Source of the DNA: Campylobacter concisus
GTDB lineage: Bacteria; Campylobacterota; Campylobacteria; Campylobacterales; Campylobacteraceae
Direction of reading: 5' to 3'
Assembly (NCBI RefSeq): GCF_003048875.2
Contig: NZ_CP049264.1
Location: 1,116,001-1,180,000, forward strand
DNA length: 64,000 bases
Below, piece after piece: positions 28,546 to 37,896 of the stretch (its first letter is position 1; the number at the start of each line of letters is the position of its first letter). Under the pieces are notes generated by a model. The model did not search any database, was not told the origin of the DNA, and worked only from the letters and a program-made list of their open reading frames with translations. The translations under genes were made by a program, and so were the position numbers.

Positions 28546-29751
28546 TTATTTTTTTAGTAAAGCCTTGAAAGTATCAACCGCATCAAGCTTTTCCCAAGGG
28601 TATTTTGCATTTCCCACTTGACCTTTTGCAGCTACTTTTGCATATAAAAATGTCTCTTTGCTTGGCTTATCAAGACCAAATTTATTAGTTATCCAGCGAG
28701 GTGTTAGAGAAAAATGCTCGCTTACAAAATTTGAAAGCATATCGTCATTTACGCCGTTTGCGTGAGTTCCCATAGTATCAACACTAACTGAAGTTGGCTT
28801 TGCAACGCCAATTGCATAGCTTATCTGAACGATACATTTTTTAGCAAGGCCAGCTGCAACGATATTTTTAGCTATCCAGCGCGCTGCGTAAAGTCCGCTG
28901 CGATCAACCTTTGTGTAGTCCTTGCTTGACTGAGCGCCACCGCCTATTGGGCTATATCCACCAAAGCTATCAACGATTAGTTTTCTGCCTGTTAAACCAC
29001 TATCGTGCAGTGAGCTGTGATTTACATATCTACCTGTTGGATTTATATAGATGATCGTTTTTTCTTTATTATATAGCTCTTTTGGAAGGCCAGTTTCATC
29101 TATTAAATTTTGTATTAGTGCGCGAAGCTCTTCTATCTTCATGCTCTCCACGCAAGGGGCTGAAACGACGATGGTATGGATACTTTGAGGTTTGCAGTTT
29201 TCAAAGTTGTCTTTACTACCGTAATCAATCGTAACTTGAGTTTTTATATCAACACCAAGTTTATCAGGGTTTGCTTTGGCAAATTTATATACTTTTTCAC
29301 AAAGCATTCTTGCGTAAGTTATAGCTGCTGGCATAAATTCTTTCGCTTCGCAGCTTGCAAAGCCAAACATGATGCCTTGATCACCTGCTCCGATCTCGCC
29401 ATCACTTTGATCAACGCCTTGATTTATATCTGGACTTTGTTGATTTAAACAAACTTTAACCTCGATATCATCTGGATGCAAGCACTGCTCTTTTGTAAAG
29501 TTACTCTTTCCGTCATATCCAATATGCGCAAGAGCGTCTTTTACGATCTTTTCGTAGTCTTTATAAGAGAGTTTTACCTTTGAGTTTATCTCTCCGCCTA
29601 TTACTATATTTTTTCCAGCTACAAAAACTTCGCTTGCGACGCGTCCATTTGGATCTTGTGTTAAGATAGTATCAACAATGCTATCAGCGATGATATCAGC
29701 GCATTTATCTGGATGACCTGGACTTACAACTTCAGAAGTAAATAGATACAT
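28546..29751 (-). CDS. metK: S-adenosylmethionine synthase
   Basis: MetK makes S-adenosylmethionine from methionine and ATP. The 401-residue protein carries the family motifs GHPDKCAD near the N-terminus, GAGDQGIMFG, and the P-loop-like GGGAQSSKD (usually GGGAFSGKD). Length is close to the norm of about 385-400. It is transcribed alone between a promoter at 29.79 kb and a terminator shared with lnt. Confidence 0.97.
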   Translation of the reverse strand: MYLFTSEVVSPGHPDKCADIIADSIVDTILTQDPNGRVASEVFVAGKNIVIGGEINSKVKLSYKDYEKIVKDALAHIGYDGKSNFTKEQCLHPDDIEVKVCLNQQSPDINQGVDQSDGEIGAGDQGIMFGFASCEAKEFMPAAITYARMLCEKVYKFAKANPDKLGVDIKTQVTIDYGSKDNFENCKPQSIHTIVVSAPCVESMKIEELRALIQNLIDETGLPKELYNKEKTIIYINPTGRYVNHSSLHDSGLTGRKLIVDSFGGYSPIGGGAQSSKDYTKVDRSGLYAARWIAKNIVAAGLAKKCIVQISYAIGVAKPTSVSVDTMGTHANGVNDDMLSNFVSEHFSLTPRWITNKFGLDKPSKETFLYAKVAAKGQVGNAKYPWEKLDAVDTFKALLKK

Positions 29752-29784
29752 TTTCGTCCTTTTCCTTGGTTAAATTTTCGTGCA

Positions 29785-29790
29785 ATTGTA
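29785..29790 (-). promoter_or_regulatory. -10 promoter of metK
   Basis: The minus strand reads ATTTGTTACAATTGC, an extended TG with a TACAAT -10, 33 bases before the ATG, which has an AAGGA site. Confidence 0.6.
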
Positions 29791-29853
29791 ACAAATCTAT
29801 ATAAAAAGCGAATTAATCTTTTTAAATTTCTTTATATTTAAAAATCATTTAGC

Positions 29854-29859
29854 TAGAAT
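29854..29859 (+). promoter_or_regulatory. -10 promoter of sstT
   Basis: TAGCTAGAATC gives a TAGAAT -10 box 30 bases before the sstT ATG, preceded by an A/T-rich stretch. An AAGG site precedes the start codon. Confidence 0.5.
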
Positions 29860-29889
29860 CAACAAAAAACTAATTTATTAAGGTGTCAA

Positions 29890-31257
29890 ATGAATATGTT
29901 TAAAAACATTGCAAGAAGATACGCCGATGGAAATTTGATCGTTCAAATTTTAGTTGGTATCATCCTAGGTGCCCTAGTTGGCTTTTACACACATTATCAA
30001 GCAACCCCTTACAACCAAATCTCAGCTAAAATTCAAACCATCCAAAAAGAGAGTGGCTTAAGCGTAGATGAAGTCATAAAAACTCGCCTTAGCCAAGATG
30101 AAGCAAAACAGCTTGATGAGGCCAAAGAAAAGGCTAGTTCGGCTGATTCTATCGCTGCTTCAGTCTCAGTTTTAGGAGATTTGTTTAAAGGCGCTTTAAA
30201 AGCGATCGCACCTATTCTTGTTTTTGTCCTAGTTGCAACCTCTATCATTTTAAAAGATTTTGGTCATACAAAAGGCATGCAAAAGATCATCACACTCTAT
30301 CTTGTGGGCACATTTTTAGCAGCTGTTGTGGCGGTTATTGCAAGCTTTTTATTTCCTATCGAGATACCGCTAAAAGGTCTGCAAAGCGCTGATATGTCAG
30401 CACCTCAAGGCATCACAAATGTGCTAAAAGACCTTATCTATAAAATGGTCGAAAATCCGATAACCGCTCTAGCAAACGGAAACTATATAGGCATCATCAC
30501 TTGGGCGATAGGTGGTGGTATCGCTATGAGATATGCTACACCTGAGACCAAAAAAGTATTTAAAGATATAAGCGACGGCGTAACTCATATCGTTAAATTT
30601 ATAATTAGACTAGCTCCGTTTGGTATCTTTGGTATGGTTGCTATCAGCATTCATGATACTGGATTTGAGGCACTTGCAGGATATCTAAAACTGATCTTAG
30701 TTCTTGTTGGAGCGATGCTTGTTGTGGCATTTATCGTCTATCCAGCGATGGTTTTTGCACTAACTAAGAAAAATCCTTATCCACTTGTTATGATCTGCCT
30801 AAAAGAGAGCGCGATCTCAGCGTTTTTTACAAGAAGTTCAGCTGCAAACATCCCAGTAAATATGGCGCTTTGCAAAAAGCTTGGACTAAAAGAGGAGCTC
30901 TACTCGATCTCTATCCCACTAGGAGCCACCATAAACATGGGCGGTGCGGCAGTTACTATTAGTATCTTAGCGCTTACTGCGGTAAATTCTATCCCATCTA
31001 TCACAGTTACATTTGGCGATGCACTACTTCTATGCTTCATCTCAGCCCTTGGCGCATGCGGCGCATCTGGCGTGGCTGGCGGCTCACTGCTTCTAGTGCC
31101 ATTAGCGTGCGGACTTTTTGGTATCGGCAATGACATCGCTATGCAATTTGTAACAGTTGGCTTTACGATAGGCGTCATCCAAGATTCAGTTGAAACTGCG
31201 TTAAATAGCTCATCAGACGTGCTTTTTACAGCCGTAGCCTCAGAGACTTCAGAATAA
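29890..31257 (+). CDS. sstT: Serine/threonine:sodium symporter SstT
   Basis: SstT imports serine and threonine with sodium; serine is a main carbon source for Campylobacter. The protein belongs to the dicarboxylate/amino acid:cation symporter family, with the hairpin and substrate motifs [32 protein letters not shown] and [14 protein letters not shown]. At 455 residues it is about 40 longer than E. coli SstT because of a charged, helix-prone insertion at residues 38-85 after the first membrane helix. It stands alone, with its own promoter and a strong terminator. Confidence 0.93.
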   Translation: MNMFKNIARRYADGNLIVQILVGIILGALVGFYTHYQATPYNQISAKIQTIQKESGLSVDEVIKTRLSQDEAKQLDEAKEKASSADSIAASVSVLGDLFKGALKAIAPILVFVLVATSIILKDFGHTKGMQKIITLYLVGTFLAAVVAVIASFLFPIEIPLKGLQSADMSAPQGITNVLKDLIYKMVENPITALANGNYIGIITWAIGGGIAMRYATPETKKVFKDISDGVTHIVKFIIRLAPFGIFGMVAISIHDTGFEALAGYLKLILVLVGAMLVVAFIVYPAMVFALTKKNPYPLVMICLKESAISAFFTRSSAANIPVNMALCKKLGLKEELYSISIPLGATINMGGAAVTISILALTAVNSIPSITVTFGDALLLCFISALGACGASGVAGGSLLLVPLACGLFGIGNDIAMQFVTVGFTIGVIQDSVETALNSSSDVLFTAVASETSE

Positions 31258-31262
31258 TCCTC

Positions 31263-31302
31263 AGTAAAATTTCAGCTAAATTTTGGCTGAAATTTTACTT
31301 TT
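31263..31302 (+). terminator. Rho-independent terminator of sstT
   Basis: A perfect 14-pair stem (AGTAAAATTTCAGC / GCTGAAATTTTACT) with a nine-base loop, followed by TTT, starts five bases after the stop codon. Confidence 0.9.
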
Positions 31303-31315
31303 ATCCATTTTTTTG

Positions 31316-31321
31316 TAAAAT
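31316..31321 (+). promoter_or_regulatory. -10 promoter of pepF
   Basis: ATTTTTTTGTAAAATGTCC holds a T-run and TAAAAT -10 box 24 bases before the pepF ATG, with an AAAGGA ribosome binding site in between. Confidence 0.55.
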
Positions 31322-31345
31322 GTCCCAAAAATTTAAAGGATAAAT

Positions 31346-33067
31346 ATGCAAATTTGGGATCTAAAAGCACTTTTTGCAAACGAAAAAGAGTGCGAGCAAA
31401 ACGCACTAAATTTACAAAAAGAGTGCGAGAAATTTAAAGATAAATACCTTGAAATTTATGAAAATTTAAAAACAGACGAGTTTTTAAAAGCATTTGGCGA
31501 ATATGAAAGCTTGATAGCTAAAATTTCAAAAGTAATGACTTATGCTTTTTTAAATTTTGCCAAAGATACAAGCAAGGGCGCATTTTACGCAAAGATCGAT
31601 GAGATAGCGACAAAAGCAAATGAAAATTTGATATTTTTTGAGATCAAATTTAATGAGTTTAGCCCTAAAAAACAAGAAGAGATCATAAAAAGCTCCAAAA
31701 AATATGGCTACTATCTAAGCAACCTAGCCAAAGCAAAACCACATCAACTAAGCGTTGCAGAAGAAAGAGTCTTGCTTCGCACTGCAAGCACCGGAGCTGA
31801 GGGCTTTTCAAGGCTTTTTGATGAGAGCATGAGCAAGATGAGGTTTAAATTTAAAGGCGAGCTTTTAAACGAAGAAGAGATTTTAGCAAAGCTTCATGAG
31901 AGCGATCAAAGCGTACGAAAACTAGCCGCAAAAAGCCTCTCAAACGAGCTTAGCAAGCACCAGCACCTTCTTGGCTACATATATAACATGATAAAAACCG
32001 ATCTAAAAACGAGCTGCGAGCTACGAAATTTCAAGCTACCTGAAGAGCCAAGACACCTTGAAAATCAAATCAGCAAAAAAAGCGTTGATTCGCTAATTGC
32101 TGTAACTGAGAAAAATTTTGATCTAGTCTCTAAATTTTACGAGCGAAAAAGAGAGATTTTAGGCCTTAAAAAGCTTTACGATTACGACAGATACGCGCCT
32201 CTTAGCAGCGAAGGCGAGTATAAATTTGATGAGTGCAAAAAGATAGTTTTAAAAGCGTTTGGGACATTTTCACCTAAATTTGGCGATATAGCCAAAAGCG
32301 CCTTTAGTGACGGCTGGATCGACGTTTATCCAGCACCAAACAAGCGAGGTGGGGCATTTTCTCACTCAGGATCAAGCGACACTCACCCTTATGTTTTGCT
32401 AAATCACACAAACCAGCGAAGAGATCTTTTCACGCTGGCTCACGAGCTTGGTCACGCCGTGCATCAAAAGCTCTCATATAGTGTAAGCTACCTAAACTCA
32501 GACACTCCACTAACCACGGCTGAGACGGCTTCAGTCTTTTGCGAGATGCTAGTTTTTGACCACGTAAAAGAAAACCTTAGCAAAAAAGAGAAAATTTCAC
32601 TGCTTGCTGGCAAGATCGAGGATATATTTGCTACGCTTTACCGTCAGATAAATTTCACCACCTTTGAAAGGGCCGTGCACGCACACGAGGGCGAGATCAG
32701 CCTAGATGAGCTAAATAAAATTTGGCTAAGAGAGAGCAAAAAGATGTTTGGCAAAAGTGTCACACTAAATGACTACTACAAAATTTGGTGGAGCTACATC
32801 CCGCACTTCATCCACACGCCATTTTACTGCTACGCCTACTCTTACGCGCAGCTTCTTGTGCTTGCACTTTTTGGGCTTTATAAAAGCGGTAAATGCAAAA
32901 ATTTTGTCGAAATTTACACCGAGTTCTTAAGCCTTGGTGGGAGCCTTAGCCCAAGGGAGCTTGTGGGTAAATTTGGCTTTGACATAGATGATAAAAATTT
33001 CTGGCAGATCGGCATAAACGAGGTTAAAAAGCTAGTAGATGAGTTTTTAGAAATTTCAAAGGATTAA
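31346..33067 (+). CDS. pepF: Oligoendopeptidase F (M3 metallopeptidase)
   Basis: A cytoplasmic zinc peptidase that cleaves short peptides. The catalytic motif HELGHAVHQ (HExxH, about residue 367) and the third zinc ligand Glu in TAETASVFCEML are present, with the family's C-terminal block WWSYIPHFIHTPFYCYAYSYAQLL. The 573-residue length is typical of the M3B clade. The next gene starts one base after its stop, so they are likely cotranscribed. Confidence 0.94.
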   Translation: MQIWDLKALFANEKECEQNALNLQKECEKFKDKYLEIYENLKTDEFLKAFGEYESLIAKISKVMTYAFLNFAKDTSKGAFYAKIDEIATKANENLIFFEIKFNEFSPKKQEEIIKSSKKYGYYLSNLAKAKPHQLSVAEERVLLRTASTGAEGFSRLFDESMSKMRFKFKGELLNEEEILAKLHESDQSVRKLAAKSLSNELSKHQHLLGYIYNMIKTDLKTSCELRNFKLPEEPRHLENQISKKSVDSLIAVTEKNFDLVSKFYERKREILGLKKLYDYDRYAPLSSEGEYKFDECKKIVLKAFGTFSPKFGDIAKSAFSDGWIDVYPAPNKRGGAFSHSGSSDTHPYVLLNHTNQRRDLFTLAHELGHAVHQKLSYSVSYLNSDTPLTTAETASVFCEMLVFDHVKENLSKKEKISLLAGKIEDIFATLYRQINFTTFERAVHAHEGEISLDELNKIWLRESKKMFGKSVTLNDYYKIWWSYIPHFIHTPFYCYAYSYAQLLVLALFGLYKSGKCKNFVEIYTEFLSLGGSLSPRELVGKFGFDIDDKNFWQIGINEVKKLVDEFLEISKD

Positions 33068-33068
33068 G

Positions 33069-33518
33069 ATGTTAGACGAAATTTTAGACGATGAGAAATT
33101 TGCGCTTTTGATGAAGATGCACGTCTATGAGTGCATTGATTTTTTGCTTGAAAAGGGGTTAAATTTCTCAGTTATGGCAAATTTACCGCTAGTTAGCTTT
33201 GAGCCTAGCTTGCCAGATGAGATAAGTGGCAGCTTTAGCATGCCAGTCATTATGTTCTCACTTGGTGGCTACACGCTTGAAAGTGCTAGGCTAACGCAAG
33301 ATGAGCTTAGCTTTGAGGCTGGCTTTGGTAGTGAGAATTTTGCCTCAGTGGTCTCTTTTCCGCTTGGTGCGGTGGTTCAAATTTTGGTTGAAAATAGCCC
33401 GATCCTTGTAAATTTCTCCATTTATAAGCCAAAAGAGAAGCAAGTCGATCACGCTAAAAAATCAGCCTCAGTCTTTTTGCAAAACCCAAAAAATAAAGAT
33501 ATATTTAAGAAAAGATAG
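33069..33518 (+). CDS. SspB-like small protein with a flexible basic tail
   Basis: A 149-residue protein not usually given a function. Residues about 17-115 can be aligned by eye with the ClpXP adaptor SspB: an N-terminal helix followed by GLNFSVMANLPLVSFEP, a strand IMFSLGGY in place of ILNIAP, and DELSFEAGFGSENFASVVSFPLGAVVQILVEN in place of the ...FNARFGG...VPLAAVLAI(Y)ARE block (given here in parts). Then comes a lysine-rich, probably disordered tail ending KDIFKKR. SspB itself has a folded domain, a flexible linker and a short ClpX-binding end. The relationship is my inference and is not proven. It follows pepF by one base. Confidence 0.7.
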   Translation: MLDEILDDEKFALLMKMHVYECIDFLLEKGLNFSVMANLPLVSFEPSLPDEISGSFSMPVIMFSLGGYTLESARLTQDELSFEAGFGSENFASVVSFPLGAVVQILVENSPILVNFSIYKPKEKQVDHAKKSASVFLQNPKNKDIFKKR

Positions 33519-33538
33519 TAATTTTAAGCATTTTTGGC

Positions 33539-33544
33539 TAAAAT
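33539..33544 (+). promoter_or_regulatory. -10 promoter of the uvrD-truB-csrA-ispE-smpB group
   Basis: TTTTTGGCTAAAATC is the same extended -10 element found before prfB and alaS. It lies 25 bases before the chosen ATG, and inside the longest possible open frame, which is one reason to reject the upstream TTG start. Confidence 0.6.
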
Positions 33545-33569
33545 CAAAAGAAAATTTAAAAAGCGAAAA

Positions 33570-35639
33570 ATGGAAAATTTACTATCAAATTTAAACGAAG
33601 CCCAGCGCGAAGCAGCCACCCACATAGATGGTGCGATGCTCATACTAGCAGGTGCTGGCAGTGGCAAGACAAAGACGATCACGACTAGGCTTGCCTATCT
33701 CATCGGCGAGGTCGGCATAGACGCGGCAAACACGCTAACTCTTACTTTTACAAACAAAGCCGCCAACGAGATGCGCAGCAGAGCCATGGCGATGCTAAGC
33801 CAAAGTGGCAAAAACTACTCGCCGCTGCTTTGCACATTTCACAAATTTGGACTTTTATTTTTAAAGCTCTATATAGAAAAGCTTGGTAGAAAAAATAACT
33901 TCGTCATAATCGATACAGACGATAAAAAACGCATCATCAAAAGTTTTGAAAGTCCAGTCGCTACGGCTATTTTGTCAAGTGAAATTTCAAACTATAAAAA
34001 CTCGCTTTTAAGCGTCGAAGAGGTCTATAAAAATGCAAATTTCTCTTCATTTGACAAAAGCAAGGACAACTTTTATAAGCAAGCAGCGCAAATTTATGAA
34101 AAGTACGAGGACTATTTAAAGACAAACAACCTCGTTGATTTTGACGATCTGCTAGGGCTTACATATAAAATTTTAGACGAAAACGAAGATCTTGCTAGAG
34201 AAATTTCAAACCGCTACAAATACATAATGGTCGATGAGTATCAAGACACAAATGACCTTCAGTATAAACTGCTAAAAAAACTCTGTCTATGCCACGAAAA
34301 CATCTGTGTGGTTGGCGATGATGACCAAAGCATCTACGGCTGGCGCGGTGCAAAGATAGATAATATCTTAAATTTCAAAGATCAGTTTAGCAACGTAAAG
34401 ATCATCAGACTTGAGAAAAACTACCGCTCGAGCGAGGCGATACTAAAGGCTGCAAACGAACTGATAGATCATAACCGCAACCGCCTTGGCAAGAAGCTTG
34501 TGGGCACAAAAGGCGAAGGCGAAGCTGTAAATTTGATAGAGAGTTTTGATGAGAGCGTCGAGGCTGGCAAGATCGCAAAAAATATAAAAGAGCTTTTAAG
34601 CAAAGGCGTGCAGGCAAAAGATATCGCTATCTTATACCGCATAAACGCACTCTCTCGCTCGCTTGAAGATGGGCTAAACAAAGAGCAGATCGCTTATAAA
34701 ATGGTAGGCGGCGTTAAATTTTACGAAAGAGCCGAGATCAAAGATATCATAAGTTATCTAAGACTGATAAATAATCCAAATGATGACTTCTCAATAAGAC
34801 GCATTATAAATCGTCCAAAGCGAGGACTTGGTAAAGTGAGCCTTGATAAGCTCGAAAAAATGGCCTTTGAAGGTAAAATTTCAATTTTTGAAGCGATCTC
34901 AAACATCTCTGATAACGACGAAGCCTTTAGTAAAAAGGTAAAATCAGCCCTTCTTGAGTTTGCAAACAACCTAAAAGAGCTTCAAGAAAGCAGCTCGGTT
35001 TTTGACCTCATAGATAAATTTGAAGCTAAATTTGGCGTGAAAAAATACTACGAGAGCTTGCCAGATGGTGCTGAAAGAGCGGCAAACATCGACGAGTTTT
35101 ACGCTGTTTTAAAAGATCAGATCAAGCAAAATCCAAGCTTTGATCTGGAGGAGTTTTTAAACGAGATCACGCTAACAAGCGAGCAAGATGGCATTAGCGA
35201 CGAGGCTATTAGCATCATGAGCGTGCATGCGAGCAAGGGGCTTGAGTTTGAGCACCTTTTTGTAATCGGCCTAGAAGAGGGATTTTTCCCGCTCATTGGC
35301 GATGGTAGCGACATCGAAGAGGAGCGTAGGCTAGCTTACGTGGCGATAACAAGGGCCAAAAGGACACTTAGCCTAAGCTTTGCAAATTCGCGCTTTTACA
35401 AAGGTCAGCGCACGAGGTTAAATAAGAGTAGATTTTTAAGCGAGAGCGGCATAACGCATGGCTCGCTAGTTATCGAACAGAGTAATGAATTTAAAAAAGG
35501 CGACCTTGTTAAACATAAAATTTTTGGTATCGGCAGGGTGAGTGCGGTTAGCAAGATCAAAAAAGAGTTTAAACTGACTATAAATTTTGGTGGCAATGTA
35601 AGAGAGATAATGTCAAGCTTCGTGGAAAAGGCCGTATGA
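33570..35639 (+). CDS. uvrD: UvrD/PcrA-family superfamily 1 DNA helicase
   Basis: An ATP-dependent 3'-5' helicase for repair and replication-fork maintenance. Motifs in order: Walker A LAGAGSGKTKTI (near residue 30), TFTNKAANEM, VDEYQDTNDLQ, VGDDDQSIYGWRGA, RLEKNYRSS, SVHASKGLEF and YVAITRAKRTLSLS. A C-terminal tudor-like end (FKKGDLVKHKIFGIGRV) matches UvrD/PcrA rather than Rep. I start at the ATG at 33570 (689 aa), because the upstream TTG lies in the promoter. The stop overlaps truB by four bases. Confidence 0.93.
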   Translation: MENLLSNLNEAQREAATHIDGAMLILAGAGSGKTKTITTRLAYLIGEVGIDAANTLTLTFTNKAANEMRSRAMAMLSQSGKNYSPLLCTFHKFGLLFLKLYIEKLGRKNNFVIIDTDDKKRIIKSFESPVATAILSSEISNYKNSLLSVEEVYKNANFSSFDKSKDNFYKQAAQIYEKYEDYLKTNNLVDFDDLLGLTYKILDENEDLAREISNRYKYIMVDEYQDTNDLQYKLLKKLCLCHENICVVGDDDQSIYGWRGAKIDNILNFKDQFSNVKIIRLEKNYRSSEAILKAANELIDHNRNRLGKKLVGTKGEGEAVNLIESFDESVEAGKIAKNIKELLSKGVQAKDIAILYRINALSRSLEDGLNKEQIAYKMVGGVKFYERAEIKDIISYLRLINNPNDDFSIRRIINRPKRGLGKVSLDKLEKMAFEGKISIFEAISNISDNDEAFSKKVKSALLEFANNLKELQESSSVFDLIDKFEAKFGVKKYYESLPDGAERAANIDEFYAVLKDQIKQNPSFDLEEFLNEITLTSEQDGISDEAISIMSVHASKGLEFEHLFVIGLEEGFFPLIGDGSDIEEERRLAYVAITRAKRTLSLSFANSRFYKGQRTRLNKSRFLSESGITHGSLVIEQSNEFKKGDLVKHKIFGIGRVSAVSKIKKEFKLTINFGGNVREIMSSFVEKAV

Positions 35640-36457
35640 ACGCCATTTTCGTGGCAAACAAGCCTGCTGGCATGAGCTCAAACCACTTTTTAGGACGACT
35701 AAAAAGAAAATATGGCGTTAAAAAGGCTGGATTTTCAGGTACGCTTGATCCATTTGCGAGTGGCTGTTTGATAGTCGCTTTTGGCTCGTATACGAAATTT
35801 TTTAGATTTTTAGACAAAAGCCCAAAGGTTTATGAGGCAACGATCTGGCTTGGAGCTAGCAGTCCTAGCATGGATAATGAAAATATCACTGAAATTTCAA
35901 ATGTAAAAGAGTTAAATTTAGAAAAACTTGAAGCCATTAGAAGCGAGCTAACTGGTAAGATAAGCTATATCCCGCCAAAATTTAGCGCCAAGCACGTAAA
36001 TGGCACAAGAGCTTACAAACTAGCAAGAAGCGGCGAAGAATTTGAGCTAAAGCCAGAGACAATGGAAATTTACGAGAGTGAAATTTTGAATTATTCACAC
36101 CCCTTTTTGACACTTCGTTTAAGTGTAAGTGAAGGGAGTTACATCCGCTCTTATGCAGAAATTTTTGGGCAAAAAGTTGGTTATAATGTAACTTTAAGCT
36201 CATTAAAGAGGATAAGTGAGGGTAAATTTCGCTATGAAAATGAAAAATTTTTAAATATTTGCAATTTTTTAAATATTGAGCAAAACACGTATTTTGGGGA
36301 TATTAACAACATACTTGACGGCAAGAAATTAAAAATTAACGATTTTGAAACACAAACACAAGGAATTTATTTGCTAAATTATGATAAATTTATGAGCGTA
36401 ATCCAAATCATGGATGATACTATAAATTACACTTTAAACAAGGTAGAAAAATGTTAA
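35636..36457 (+). CDS. truB: tRNA pseudouridine-55 synthase
   Basis: TruB converts U55 in the T-loop of tRNAs to pseudouridine. The catalytic aspartate sits in GFSGTLDPFASGCL, and the KPAGMSSNHF start, YIPPKFSAKHVNGTRAYKLAR and GSYIRSYAE blocks are typical. The 273-residue protein lacks a full PUA domain, as in other Campylobacterota. It overlaps uvrD by four bases and csrA by seven. Confidence 0.95.
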   Translation: MNAIFVANKPAGMSSNHFLGRLKRKYGVKKAGFSGTLDPFASGCLIVAFGSYTKFFRFLDKSPKVYEATIWLGASSPSMDNENITEISNVKELNLEKLEAIRSELTGKISYIPPKFSAKHVNGTRAYKLARSGEEFELKPETMEIYESEILNYSHPFLTLRLSVSEGSYIRSYAEIFGQKVGYNVTLSSLKRISEGKFRYENEKFLNICNFLNIEQNTYFGDINNILDGKKLKINDFETQTQGIYLLNYDKFMSVIQIMDDTINYTLNKVEKC

Positions 36458-36681
36458 TCTTAGCAAGAAAAGAAAACGAAGAAATTTTACTAGGTAACGA
36501 CATAAAAGTCGTCGTAGTAAGTATCTCAAAAAGCACCGTTAAGCTTGGTATCGAGGCCCCGCGCAATACAATGATACTAAGAAGCGAGCTGGCAAACGAT
36601 ATAAAAAACGAAAATATCCACGCCACCAAAAAAGCAAGCGAAGCCGATATCCACGAGCTTGCGAAAAAAATCGAGAAATGA
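36451..36681 (+). CDS. csrA: Carbon storage regulator CsrA
   Basis: CsrA is a dimeric RNA-binding protein that blocks or stabilises target mRNAs at GGA sites; in Campylobacter it controls flagellin translation and is held by FliW. The 76-residue product opens MLILARKENEEILLG and continues with the five-strand core (IKVVVVSISKSTVKLGIEAP). It is longer than the 61-residue E. coli protein by a lysine-rich C-terminal tail, as in C. jejuni. It sits between truB and ispE with overlaps at both ends. Confidence 0.97.
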   Translation: MLILARKENEEILLGNDIKVVVVSISKSTVKLGIEAPRNTMILRSELANDIKNENIHATKKASEADIHELAKKIEK

Positions 36682-37421
36682 AAAGCTTTGCAAAGATCAA
36701 CGTATTTTTGAAGGTAGTTGGCACCAGAGGCAACTACCACGAAATTTTGTCACGTTTTGTTCTTTGCGAGCAGCTTTTTGATGAAATTTATTTTAAAAGG
36801 TCAAATTCTTTTGCTATCGAATGCGACAACAAAGAGATAAAAGAAAACATCATCCAAAAAGCGATAGACGAGCTAAAAAAAGCTGGCTTTTCAAACGAGC
36901 TAGATGAGTTTTTTAGCTCTCATAAAATCATCATCAACAAACAAATCCCAATAGGTGCTGGTCTAGGAGGAGGCAGTTCAAACGCCGCCACCTTTTTACT
37001 AATGGTAAATGACGAGCTAAATTTAAATATAAAACGCGAAAATTTGATGCAAATAGCCTCTAAAATCGGCGCAGATGTGGCCTTTTTTGTAAGTGGCTAC
37101 AAGGCAGCAAATGTAAGCGGCATAGGCGAGATGATAAAAGAATTTGACGATGAAGTGCCAAATTTAAGTATCTTCACGCCAAATGTTTTTTGCTCCACAC
37201 CGATGGTTTATCAAGAATTTAGAAGCAATTTCTTACAATACATAGACGTTAATGCTGCAAAAAAGATGCAAAATTTAAAGAGCAAAGAGCTACTTGAAAT
37301 TTATAAAAACGAGGAGCTAAACGATCTTTTTGCCCCATGCTTTAAGCTCTATCCGAAGATGAATGAGTTTAGGGATAAATTTCTAAGCGGCAGCGGCAGT
37401 AGCGTATTTAGCGTAAAATAA
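36678..37421 (+). CDS. ispE: 4-diphosphocytidyl-2-C-methyl-D-erythritol kinase
   Basis: IspE phosphorylates the CDP-methylerythritol intermediate in the non-mevalonate isoprenoid pathway. It is a GHMP kinase with the ATP loop [18 protein letters not shown] and the start [12 protein letters not shown]. At 247 residues it is a short but typical epsilon form. The ATG overlaps the csrA stop by four bases. Confidence 0.95.
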   Translation: MKSFAKINVFLKVVGTRGNYHEILSRFVLCEQLFDEIYFKRSNSFAIECDNKEIKENIIQKAIDELKKAGFSNELDEFFSSHKIIINKQIPIGAGLGGGSSNAATFLLMVNDELNLNIKRENLMQIASKIGADVAFFVSGYKAANVSGIGEMIKEFDDEVPNLSIFTPNVFCSTPMVYQEFRSNFLQYIDVNAAKKMQNLKSKELLEIYKNEELNDLFAPCFKLYPKMNEFRDKFLSGSGSSVFSVK

Positions 37422-37432
37422 AAGGTAAAATT

Positions 37433-37888
37433 TTGATAAAAGATCTAGCAAAAAACAAAAAAGCTTTGCACGACTTTAGCATACTTGAGACCTTTGAAGC
37501 TGGCATCGTTTTAAAAGGCAGCGAGGTCAAGGCTCTAAGGGCTGGCAGAGCAAATTTAAAAGATAGCTTTGTGCGCGTTATAAAGGGCGAGCTTTTCTTA
37601 CTAAACGCCCATATCAGCTATCTTGAGACTACACACAGCGCATTTCGTCCAAACGAGCGAGCAGCCAGAAAACTTTTGATGCACAGAAAGCAGATCGATA
37701 AAATTTTCGGTCAAGTCTCACAAGATGGGCTTACTTTGGTTGTTTTGGCACTTTATCTAAGTGATAAAAACATCGTAAAAGCAAGGCTAGCCCTTGCAAA
37801 AGGTAAAAATTTACACGACAAGCGCGAGACTTTAAAAAGACGCGAGGCAGACAAAGAGGCAAGAGCTGCCATTAAAAGATATGTTTAA
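37433..37888 (+). CDS. smpB: SsrA-binding protein SmpB (TTG start)
   Basis: SmpB brings tmRNA to stalled ribosomes for trans-translation. The 151-residue protein has the family blocks [34 protein letters not shown] and the C-terminal lysine/arginine-rich tail ([24 protein letters not shown]). The only suitable start is a TTG with an AAAGG site eight bases upstream; the next ATG would remove most of the protein. It follows ispE by 11 bases. The tmRNA gene ssrA is not in this window. Confidence 0.96.
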   Translation: MIKDLAKNKKALHDFSILETFEAGIVLKGSEVKALRAGRANLKDSFVRVIKGELFLLNAHISYLETTHSAFRPNERAARKLLMHRKQIDKIFGQVSQDGLTLVVLALYLSDKNIVKARLALAKGKNLHDKRETLKRREADKEARAAIKRYV

Positions 37889-37896
37889 GGGATAAG

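Noticed and set aside
33534-33569. Upstream TTG start for the uvrD-family helicase
   Set aside because: The TTG is part of the TTTTTGGCTAAAAT promoter, and the extra residues are a lysine/arginine run absent from homologues.
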